Of a stretch of DNA of 64,000 bases, positions 9,387 to 18,948 are shown in pieces; position 1 is the stretch's first letter, and every line of letters begins with the position of its first letter. The notes beneath the pieces are model-generated. The model worked only from the letters and a program-made list of their open reading frames with translations. It had not been told where the DNA came from and ran no database searches. Source of the stretch: Tricholoma matsutake (Eukaryota; Basidiomycota; Agaricomycetes; Agaricales; Tricholomataceae); assembly GCA_026075535.2 (NCBI GenBank), contig AP026546.1, forward strand, positions 9,176,001 to 9,240,000, in the 5' to 3' direction. The translations under genes were made by a program, and so were the position numbers.

Positions 9387-12300
9387 GATGCATTGCCCCG
9401 ATGCATTCGAAATCGTATACGACCAAAGTCCGTGACTTGAATGCGACGCGGTGCAGCAGTGTGCCATCGGTGGAATTCCTTGATTAACCGAGGGGCATTT
9501 ATGTCAGACTCTTCAACCCATGAGTTCTCCTCATACCCATAACCCTTCCAATGTACCAAACACTGGAGTTTTCCTCGACGCAAATGGCTGTCCAAGATTG
9601 ACTCGACTTCATATTGGGGTTCTCCCTCGATCACTGTAGGTGGTGGTGGTGGGTGTGAATGGTGTCCCGGGAATGGATCTGGGGGAGCTGGAAGCAATTT
9701 GACGACATGGAAGACGGGATGGAGTCTGGACATGGAGGCTGGGAGGCGTAGACGATAGGCATGTGTTCCAACACACTTGACAATGGGGAAAGGTCCCAAG
9801 AAGCGATGAGCGAGTTTCTTGGATGGACATGTAGTGGAGATGTCACTGGAGTCAAGATAAACTCAATCACCAACCTTGTACTGAGGGGTTGGGGAGTGGC
9901 GTTGGTTGTAAAATCGTGCCATGTCATCCTTCGCCTTTGCTAAGGCTGCCCTTGCCTCCTCCAAGCTATCCCTCATGCGTTCTGTGAACTCATTCACTGT
10001 CTCGATGTGTGAGGGAGTTTGGCGAGGTTCAAATCCCATGCGTGGATGTCGTCCAGTGTCTAAGAGGAAAGGGGTCTGTTGAGTGGAAGCATGGACATGG
10101 TTGTTGTATCCGAACTTGGCCAAAGGAAGGAGATCATCCCAATCATCCTGGCGTTCATTGACAAAGAGGCGGATGTACTGCTCCAGTTCCTGGTTGACTT
10201 GCTCCGTCTGGCCATCAGTTTGTGGGTGATAAGTGGTTGAAGCAAGGAGTTTGATCCCCAGGAGTCGGTACAGCTCACGAGTGAACTCTGCCATGAACTG
10301 AGGGCCACAATCCGAGAGGAAGGCACCAGGAAGTCCATGTAATTTCCACACGTGGTGGAGGTAGAGTCGAGCGGCACCTAGGGCACTGACAGTGGTGTGA
10401 GTGGGAATGAAGTGAGCGCGTTTTCCCACTGAGTCAACTGTGCACATCACTGCATCAAACCCATTTGACTCTGCAATTCCACCACAAAGTCGACGCTGAC
10501 GACATCCCAACGACTCTCTGGAACAGGAAGAGGGTGTAGCTCACCAATAGGCTTGCAACGAGGAACCTTGGTGCATAAGCAAAGGTCACAAGTGTGACAA
10601 TACTGACCAATGAGCCATGACATTTGTGGCCACCAATAGTTCTGTGAGGTGAGCTCCAAGGTCTTCCAGCGTCCGGGGTGGCCAGCAATCTGTGAGTCAT
10701 GGTGTTGGGATATGATGTGCTGGCGAAGGTCTGGGTCATTGGGAACATAGATGTGATCCCTGAAATACAACAAGTCCTCCTTTTCAGCCCACTCTGCCGC
10801 ACATAAGGAAAGGGTCGATCCCTTCCTCAGTTCTTTAACAGCTTGGGCGACAACATCCTCATGTAAACTGCTATGGTTTGCGCAACAAATGTCACATAGG
10901 ATGTCCCGCTCCTTGCCCTGGGGTGCGATGCCTTCCAGTGCCTGAATGGTGAACAGGTCTGGCTGCAACAGCACAATGTTTTGGTTGTCACCACTGCCAT
11001 CCCCATGGTCTGCACGTTGGGATAGGGCATCGGTCTTCCCCATGCTGCGACCCGGACGGTGGTGTAAGGAGAAGTCGAATCTAGATAGATACAGGGACCA
11101 ACGAGCTTGACGATGGTTCAATTTCTTGGCCATCATGAAGTACTCGAGGTTCTTGTGATCTGTCCAAATTTCCACCTTGTGTTGGGCACCCTCGAGGAAG
11201 TGTCGCCACTCCTCAAGTGCACGCATTATCGCCAACATCTCCTTGTCATGGATCTCGTAGTTTCTCTCTACAGCACTAAGGCTTTTGGAGTAGAACGCAA
11301 CAGGATGCCACTTCTGGTCCTCCAGAGACTGCTGAGACAACACGGCGCCCGTCGCAAAGTCAGAACTGTCGGCTTCTACACGAAAAGGACGTGAATCATC
11401 AGCAAAGGTAAGGATCGGAGCAGAAGTGACCATCTCCTTAAGCTTTTCGAATGCCTCCTGTTGTGCATTATCCCACCTCCATGCCTCCTTTCCTGTCAAG
11501 TCGAACAGTGGTCGTGCATGATGTGAGAAATCCTTGATAAAACACCGATAGAAATTGATGAAGCCCAGGAAAGACTGCACCTCCTTCTTGTTTGTGGGCA
11601 TCGGCCAAGCTGTGACCCCGTTTACCTTGATAGGATCCATCTCCACTTGACCCTCTGAGATAATCAGGCCGAGGTACTCAATCTTGGTCCTTTCGAACTC
11701 ACATTTGTCCTGATGAAGGTAGAGTTTGTACCGTCGAAGTCGCTCTAGGATGAGGTGCGTGATGCGACAGTGCTCTTCAACTGTGTGAGTGAAGATGAGG
11801 ATGTCGTCGAGATAGATGCAGACAACGCCTTCAAGGATGAGGTCATGGAAGATGTCGTTCATCATGGTCTGAAAGGTGGCAGGGCTATTAGTAAGGCCAA
11901 AGAACATGACAAGCAGTTCAAAAAGACCACGGTTGGTACAAAAGGCTGCCTTCCACTCATCTCCCTCCTTTATCCTCACATTATTATAGCCCCAATGGAC
12001 ATCGAGCTTGGTGAAGTATCAGGCTCCATGGAGCTGGTTTACGAGTTTGGAGATGAGGGGTAGTGGGTAGCAATTTTTGACCGTGATGTTGTTGAGCCTT
12101 CTGTAGTCTTGAACTGGTCGAAGTGAGCCATCCTTCTTCTTGACAAAGAAAAGGGGAGAGGCCATGGGTGACTTCAATGGTCGAATATGTCCCGAGGCCA
12201 GGTGCTCGTCGATGAACTGGTCAAGCTGCCATTGTTCTTCTGGAGAGAGAGGATAGACCTTGCAGGATGAAGGGGTTGCGCCGGGGGTGAGTTCGATCGC

Positions 12301-13284
12301 GTGATCCCATAGCTTACGCGCAGGAAGAGAGTCGAATGACTCCTTGGAGAACACGTCTTCAAACTCATGGAGATGAGGGAGTAAGGAGTTAGTAGAGGAT
12401 TTAGCAGCGTTGTTTTTGTGGAAGGCCTCGGCGAGGCGGTGGGATATGTTCGATGTGGCACACACCTCATGCGATGAGCGAATCGCAGTGTAGAGGATCC
12501 GATCACCCTCCTCCACTTCCTCTGGGTCCTCATCATCATCATCCGAGTCCGGCATTAGATCAGGAACCCCTTCCAATTCCACTTCAGGTATAGGCAGGGG
12601 TCCAGCACGACACTTCTGAGTTCATTGTATTGCCGCCTTCTGTCCACAATGTTCTTGCCTGGCTTCTGTGAAACACGTCCGACAGCGGGATGGACATCAG
12701 CTCATGGTAACCTCCCCGGTGCGCCAGTCAACCTCTGGGTTATGGTCTCAAAGCCATGGATATCCCAAAATCACCTTTTGCTTTCCTAATTGAGTGACAG
12801 CAAAAAGGGCACACTCACTATGATCTTTGTAACAGAGAACCAGGTCTGCAACCTCTCGGATGGCACCAGCTTCATTTGGGGATCCATCCATGTTATATAC
12901 AGGTATCGGATGTGAGAGTGAGCGAGTATTTAGACGATGTTGTTGTACCAGATGGGAATCAATGAAGAGACCAGTCGCACCAGAGTCCAGGAGCGCAGAG
13001 ACACCGAGTATCTGTCCAGTATCAGTCGTCTGCAGTTCAATGGCTAGGTTTAAGGAATGTGCAGAGGGAGTGGATGCCACAATATACTTGCGTGGTAGTT
13101 TACGCTCCCATGATTTAATTTTGGGATGTGGAGTAGAAGGAGAGATGGGGAGAGCAGGTACGTCTTTAGCCAACTTTGAAGGGTCAGAGAGGGGAGCAGT
13201 CACAGAAATGGATTCATTCTCTGGGGATTCAACTGACAAGACTTCAAAGCAGTTATGGACAGGCAGTGAGGGCGTACAATTCAC
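9383..13284 (-). pseudogene. Chromovirus pol: protease, RT, RNase H, integrase, chromodomain (broken)
   Basis: Protease (13284-12748) has the catalytic LLDSGATGLFID. Reverse transcriptase follows, with FVKKKDGSLRP and the YLDD box in CIYLDDILIF (about 11815). RNase H reads VEADSSDFATGAVLSQ. Integrase has the HHCC zinc finger (HISQHHDS... CHTCDLCLC, about 10710-10570), FLSDCGPQF with a catalytic Asp, and HPQTDGQTE with the catalytic Glu (about 10200). The C-terminal chromodomain reads YEVESILDSHLRRG, LVHWKGYGYEENSW. Protease starts one base back from the Gag stop, as for a -1 frameshift. Breaks seen: TGA at 12748-12750, 12019-12021 and 9863-9865, and a one-base deletion near 10481 in integrase. 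Confidence 0.93.
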
Positions 13285-14399
13285 TCGCTGCGAATAGGAA
13301 AATCCTGCTCCTCTACAACTTCCAACTTAATCTCCTCTGCAACTTGATCCTTCGCTTCCTCAACATCTACAAGCGCCAACAAATCTTGCAGGAGTTCATC
13401 TCGTCCCTCAGGGGTGAGCATGCGGATATCCTGACAATGGGGACATGCTCCAGCCCTGTGTCCAGGTTCCCCACAATGGTAGCAGAGATCCAACTTACGT
13501 GCATGGCTGCGGGCTGCATCAACATCCATTGGTACTGGGACATTGACAGCTGGTGTGGGAGTTTGATGAGCAGGAATGGGGTTAGGGCAGGGGAGGCTTT
13601 GATTGAAGGTGTAGGGTGTATGAGTGGTAGTTGGAGCACGGAATGCAGCATTAAACGCTGCATTTGTGAGTCGGTTCTCGTCACAGAGTGAAGCAGCTTC
13701 ATACCAAGCAAGGATATCATCGTCCGCTGGGTGCCCTTCCAACATCTGTGCAATCTGGTCCTGAATTTCTCAGTTGAGCCCCCGTCAGAACTTCACCACC
13801 ACTGGTAACCCACTCCCATATCCTGCCATGTCTACCAAATCCTTGAACTCATCGATATAGTCGTCCACAGATCGACGTCCCTGGTGGTAAGCGGATGACT
13901 CAAGTCATGTCACTGCTCGGTGGTGTTCATTGAGGGGGCAGAAGTGGCGTACGAACTCAGCTCAAAAGTCACCCCAAGTGGAGAAAGGTAGAGAACCGAG
14001 TTCTTTAGTTTGACGTAGGATACGGTCCACATAGAGATAGGCGCGTTCAGATTTCATGTATGTGAAGGCCCAATAAATTTTTGCAGCCTCATCGACGAAT
14101 TGATGCGACTGGAGACTAATGTATAACTCACAGGAATTAAGGAATGCACGTCCCTGCGCACGTGCACCATTAAATTCGGCGGGGGGGGATGGTTTGATCT
14201 GGGCACGTTCCTTAGTGGACGCATTTGGCAAAACGTCGTTGTTGGGTGCACTTGGAGTCGTGAAGGGGGAACTATTAGTCATAGGGTTAGCCTGGAGGGT
14301 CCTAACGAAGTTTTCAATCGTAGATTTAAGCAAGTCGATTTGTGCGCGCATTCCGGAAACGTCGCTTTCAAGCGCATCGAAGCATTCTGATGTGTCCAT
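13281..14399 (-). pseudogene. Chromovirus gag (nucleocapsid), broken
   Basis: Particle protein of the retrotransposon. It starts MDTSECFDALES with a coiled, polar N-terminus. The capsid-like part follows (FSTWGDF...SVDDYIDEFKDLV), then a CCHC zinc knuckle CYHCGEPGHRAGACP (about 13485-13440) that binds RNA. Four TGA codons interrupt it, at 13962-13964, 13905-13907, 13785-13787 and 13770-13772. Each stands where an arginine would suit the surrounding sequence (for example RGL then stop then EIQ), consistent with CGA turning into TGA. Confidence 0.9.
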
Positions 14400-14553
14400 G
14401 TCGCTAGGGAGCGTGTTTGGCGAAAATGGCGGTGTAATAAAGGTGAGATTATCTGGAACGGTGTGTAGGGACTCTGTGGAGCTTTGGGAAGCATCGTCCA
14501 GTCTGTACCTGCCTATCTTGGGCAGCGCGTTCGCGATTTTCGGGCCTTAGGGG

Positions 14554-14563
14554 AGAGTTTTCT
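14554..14563 (-). other. Candidate self-priming primer-binding site
   Basis: Two bases inside the 5' LTR, the minus strand reads AGAAAACTCT. It is exactly complementary to AGAGTTTTCT within the LTR itself (14667-14676 in plus coordinates), about 30 bases after a TATA-like CACATATACT. Pairing can resume after a short bulge (CTAAGG with CCTTAG). No tRNA 3'-end complement was recognised here. Self-priming is known from Tf1 and its relatives; here it is inference. Confidence 0.55.
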
Positions 14564-14565
14564 AC

Positions 14566-14991
14566 TATAAGGGCAACCTAAGCCTCTAGCAAAGGGAAAT
14601 CTGAAGTTAAAATTATGCTACATAATACAGGGATTGGGGGCGCACCTAGCAAAGGGAAATCCGAAGAGAAAACTCTAAGGATCCCCTTGCTGATGCCCAG
14701 TATATGTGAAGACGACAAAAATCAAATATAACCTAAAAATAGAAAAAGGTGGAGATAGGCAGATCAAGGCCACCGAATGACATCATACCAAGGGGTATGT
14801 GTCGGAAGGGGTACTCCGCCTCTAAATATAAACGTGTCAACATGTACAAGCATGATAGCAAGGGAAAATTAGTAATAAAATCCGGAAAAATCATAGAAAA
14901 TGAAGAATAGAAGGAAATGAGGTGGGGAAAAATATAGGACGAACATAAAAAATAGGAACAACACACAGGGCACCCCCCTAGTCCCCTTACA
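14566..14991 (-). repeat. 5' LTR of the chromovirus
   Basis: Carries promoter and RNA start for the minus-strand element. It is the same length as the left LTR, and is followed on the right by the target duplication GATAT (14992-14996). Confidence 0.95.
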
Positions 14992-15152
14992 GATATGATA
15001 TGTGGCTGTATGATCTCAAAGGGAAATACATGCAGCCTGCCACTGCCAATTGGGGGGGTCCATGAAGGTCCACCATCATAATCCAAATTACAAGGAGTCA
15101 GCACATAGTGCTTGTATGGAAGGTAAGGACTTCTCGACACTTGTGACCAGAA
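14992..15152 (-). pseudogene. Helitron 1 gene, exon interrupted by the chromovirus
   Basis: After a TTTCAG acceptor the minus strand reads FWSQVSRSPYLPYKHYV, then SGRLHVFPFEIIQPHIIS. With the chromovirus and one GATAT removed, it continues in frame at 8940 as GIIPHPKHGFQYVAHV. This shows the two parts are one older coding region. It forms the far N-terminal part of the Helitron 1 protein or of a gene joined to it. I do not recognise a domain here. Exons further upstream (to about 15400) are unclear. Confidence 0.6.
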
Positions 15153-15594
15153 CTGAAATACAGGAGGGCAAGATAAGTTAATAAAACACAGTAGATCCAA
15201 TGCAAGAAATGCCCAAGGAAGAGGTGGAGATAACAGCCATTGAGACCTGAGATGGTATAAGCAGATTACCTGATGAGCAGCCATGGATAACACATGGACC
15301 AAGCAATGGTGCATTGCAGATGGCATATGGAACAGAGATTTCAAGTGCACAATATCATCATGGTTAGACAGCATATTGCAGAAGACAACTCCATTCACAA
15401 ACTTAGCAATAATATATGGGTGCTGTCAACATACAAGATACATCTGCAGCAAAAGGCAGAACAATGTTTTACAATGTGCATCAAGGATCTGAAGATATTG
15501 TGAACCAAGGAAATGACACACTGCAAGACACCACACTTCCCTCAAGACAATGAGCCAATGGCTCAGTACAAGAACTAGGGGGCTTATGGAAGAT

Positions 15595-16110
15595 GGGGAC
15601 ATTGCAACAGATGACATAGATAGGGACATCACAATGAGCAATGGAGACAGGGGCGCTGCAGTGAGTGACAAAGATGGGGATACAATGAGTAACAGAGATG
15701 GAGACATCTAGTGTTTTAAAGTCTAGTTGGGTTCTGACTTTTTGCGACTTTTTCAATTCCAAAAACCTCTATTATAGAGCTTGTCAAAGACTGGGGGGTT
15801 CCTCCTGGGATGAAAAGATTTTGGCCATCCATTGTCAAGATAATCAAAAAGGTTAGGAGTGGATAGAGAATGAGAAATCATGGGGTCCCCTCTTAGATGA
15901 CAAGATTCTGTCCAGTCATTGTTGAGATATGTCAAAAAGCCAAAAAACTCAACTTTTAAACACTAGAGACATCACAGTAAGCAACAGAGGGGACATCGCA
16001 GTGAGTGACAGGGACAGGGACATTGCATTAAGCAACAGAGGTGGGGACATTGCAGTGAGTGACAGAGACAGGGACATTGCAGGTAGTGATAGAGATGGAG
16101 ACACTACAAT
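15595..16110. repeat. Minisatellite (GACATTGCAGTGAGTGACAG-type units), split by a MITE
   Basis: Degenerate units of about 30 bp built on GGGACATTGCAGTGAGTGAC and AGAGACAGGG. The array runs 15595-15707 and 15967-16110, on both sides of the MITE. Open frames here are repeat artefacts (SDRDRDIA). Confidence 0.75.
15712..15962. mobile_element. MITE (251 bp) with TGTTTTAAAG / CTTTTAAACA ends
   Basis: Imperfect terminal inverted repeats of about 35 bp share TGTTT, AAAGT, AGTT and CTTTTTG. CTAG flanks both sides (15708-15711, 15963-15966). Alternatively the ends are GTGTTT...AAACAC with a TA duplication, as in Tc1/mariner MITEs. The inside holds a ~65-bp direct repeat (GATGA-AAGATT-TG-CCA-CATTGT). 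It interrupts the minisatellite cleanly. Confidence 0.7.
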
Positions 16111-16196
16111 GAGTGGTGCATGCTCATCATGGCAGACAACAGGACAGATATGGAACTCATCCACAGTAGTACTGGGAGGATACACACCAAAATGAC

Positions 16197-17034
16197 AAAA
16201 ATGATCAGAAAAGCAGATGAAACATGGTGTATCAGATATGTGGTCAGAATGAGTATGTAGGGCCCAAAACAGGGGGGTGTGGTAATCAAGAAGCGAGGAT
16301 GCTGGAAAGAGAAAATGTTGTCAAAGCTTGAGGAAGGGGAGAGACTGCAACAGATGTTTGCTCTACAAGGAGCTTGGGGATCAAGTACTGGAAAAGGCCC
16401 AGATACAAGCCTGGCAAGCATCTAGTGTCAAGCTTCAATGCCTTGCTAAAGTCACTCACAGGTCAGCCCATCAGTGGCTGCTCAGAGAAGCCAGAACAGC
16501 CAACATGAGAAGGGCAAATCCCCAAGCAAGTCCTAATTTGTACATGAAAGTCATCCGGCAGGGTAGTGAGAGCAAATATGAAAGAGCAAAGAATTGTCAC
16601 AGGCAAACAGAGCTAGCAAACAAATCACATCAGAACCTTAATACAGTTCAGCATCTGCTGCACAGATATCATGGACATTTTTCCACCCCACTCCACTCCA
16701 GGAAATAGCCTTGTTCTCAATACTGAGAACTCAGAATTGTGACAAATTGTGACAGAACAACAATTTTTCCAATTTCTCTTTTGCATGTGTGTTTTCATCA
16801 AAATAAAAACCTAGAGGTTCTGAAATATGTAATTCCTGAGAGAGTCTAGGTTCTCAATCATCCATTTTTGACAGCAGAAGAAACTAATTAGGTTTAGATC
16901 AATAGTATGTCATTTTAAGAAATTCTCAGGAATAGCCATTCACCACATCAAAGCATGTCATGAGCCAAAACAAAAGACATGCTGATGGGACAGCACAGCT
17001 GGCAGTATCAGAATGAAACTTGCTGCAGATATTG
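16197..17034. other. No recognisable gene
   Basis: A 126-codon open frame at 16328-16708 has a basic, glutamine-rich composition and no known motif. It may be a piece of the transposon whose 3' end follows at 17035, but nothing ties the two. Confidence 0.3.
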
Positions 17035-17346
17035 AGGATATGATGTTCACTTCTTCCCTAAATTTCATTGTGAGACTAGCTTTATCAAGCAATGTTGGGG
17101 CAACACAAAGCAATACTGTCTTCTCCCTCCATCATCAAAGGAGGAGGACTTAGAGCAGAATGTAATTGCCTGTTTGGATGATGTACCACTCTTCTCAATG
17201 CAGAGGTAAGCTGATCATTTAATTGATATGCTACTTGTTAAAGGTTTAAATGGCAAACAGGCAGCTTGGGCAGCAAAGAAGTACTGTGGTCATCACTTGA
17301 TTCCTGACTCAATCCTTCAAGATCTTGAAAAGGGTAATATCATCTA
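17035..17346 (+). pseudogene. DDE transposase, C-terminal fragment
   Basis: The frame reads YDVHFFPKFHCETSFIKQCWG, then LPPSSKEEDLEQNVIACLDDVPLF, then GLNGKQAAWAAKKY. Basidiomycete Tc1/mariner-like DDE transposases end in this pattern (FHCELNFIEQxWG...), where the first Glu is the catalytic one. Here it reads HCETSFIKQ and a TAA follows QR. The catalytic N-terminal part is not seen upstream. Superfamily placement is from memory of the pattern, so moderate certainty. Confidence 0.55.
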
Positions 17347-18578
17347 AGTAATTCTCTCTATAATTACACTACATCTTACATTGTATATAGATTGTTTTTA
17401 TAGTACATAGATCAAATTTTAGTGACAGCACAGAGATTATCAACACAATTATCTGGATGCATCACAAACTAGCTGAGAAAGTCTGACAAAGAAGTCACAA
17501 TAGAGTCACATAACATGTGATGACATTGGCTGTGCCTTACTCCTGATGAGGTTGGTCAGTTGTTTGCAGACATTTTCTCACAACAACATCTACAAATTAA
17601 ATGACATAGCAGTCTTTCCCAGTCTCAGTTTGTATGGTCATCTCTTCATGTTGTGCTCACATCAGTTTGCATGTAGGATGGTCAGGATGTTTGCAGGATA
17701 TTGCAGGATGAGCTCAAGGGGGTGACACTAGCCAGATTTTAGACATCCACTCATATTTTTTGTCAAGCAGCCATCTGTGACCCCCCTCCCCCCCTCCTTC
17801 TATATATGGTAGTTTCTAATTATGGTAATGTTCAGATCAAATTCAGTGCTTGCATAGCTGTCAAGAACTGTTCCTTGCCCAATTGGAACCCACATCCGTC
17901 CAACACTTTTCTGCAGCTTGAATCCGACATTCATCAACTCCTCCCATTTTTGTTCCCAGCCGCCTTGCACTGCCCACACTGCTATGCACTAGGCCACCTT
18001 GTACAGCACCCACGGCCGCCTTCCCAAGGCTGCCATCTCTTTTGCAAATTCAACTACAGACTCCTGTGCAGCCCCCACTAAGTAATTTATTTATGCAGTC
18101 GAGACACTGCCACAGTTACTGAGATGTTCCACTCCAATTCCAGACTCCAGTATTTAAGCTTAGTTAGTTTCGACTTGTATTCCTCAGTTCATATATCAAC
18201 ATAGACTTGACAAAGCCCCAACTTGAACTTGGCAATCTAAATCTTGTTCTACTCCTACCTCTGTCCTCTAAGAGTCTGAACCTCATTCAACTCAACCTCT
18301 AGTTCTCCCTCCCAAGCTTTGGTCTCATCTGAACTTAACCCAAGTCCCTCTGTACTCCTTCCCCACACTACCTGCACTTCCCTGCTCCTACCTCCAAACC
18401 TTCGTCTCAAAATTAGGACACCAGACGAGGTGAAGGGTGCAGCTTCTTATAAGCTGAAGCTGAGTCCTTTCTGTTCCCCTTTTGCAGAATCTGCTACAAC
18501 CCAACAACTTTCCATTATCGACACCTGCAGGGTCTGACCGGATTCTGACATGCACTTCAGGATCAGTTCTTAACAATG
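17347..18578. other. Gene-free stretch
   Basis: Nothing recognisable is seen. A pyrimidine-rich tract lies at about 17780-17800. Short frames at 17806-18537 lack motifs. Confidence 0.5.
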
Positions 18579-18948
18579 GCCAAAATTTTGATAAACATAA
18601 GCAAATTTGATCTCAGTCATTTTATGGCTTCCACAACAGCTTTGTGGCTTATATTTTGGTGAAGGAAGTGTAGATAAATGGCCTCAGAGTTCTGTTGTAT
18701 GTAAATTATTGATTGAGAATAATTCTATACTTCCAAAATATATCTCTAGAAGATTCTGGCCTGCAGCATTGTTATTTGAAACTTATTTCTCAGTGCAACA
18801 TCTCAGAAAACATATGTTTACTTGACAGTCATCTTCTGATATTATATATATATACACCTCCTTCACCAAAACCTAAGCCTGAAAGCCATTGTAGAAACCA
18901 TAAAATGACTATAAGATCAAATTTGTTCACAATTATCAAATTTTCGGC
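18579..18948. mobile_element. Foldback MITE (~370 bp) with ~100-bp inverted repeats
   Basis: The left arm GCCAAAATTTTGATAA... CAAATTTGATCT... GTCATTTTATGG is matched by the reverse complement of the right arm (GCCGAAAATTTGATAA... CAAATTTGATCT... GTCATTTTATGG), up to TTTTGGTGAAGGA near the centre. No convincing target duplication was found, so the exact ends are uncertain by a few bases. Non-coding. Confidence 0.75.

Larger units (their letters stand above)
8946..14991 (-). mobile_element. Full-length Ty3-type chromovirus, 6046 bp, minus strand
   Basis: Two 426-bp LTRs bound Gag, protease, reverse transcriptase, RNase H, integrase and a chromodomain, in Ty3 order. GATAT flanks the whole. The LTRs differ at 11 positions by my count (about 2.6 percent), nine of them transitions, so the insertion is fairly old. 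The reading frame is broken by at least seven in-frame TGA codons and one frameshift, so this copy cannot make its own proteins. Chromodomain plus a possible self-priming site places it with the Tf1/sushi-like chromoviruses. Confidence 0.95.

Noticed and set aside
11755..12063. Plus-strand frame within the chromovirus RT
   Set aside because: Antisense of the RT domain; no independent support.
15426..16185. Open frames with SDRDRDIA or LSLTAMSP repeats
   Set aside because: They are the minisatellite read in sense and antisense.
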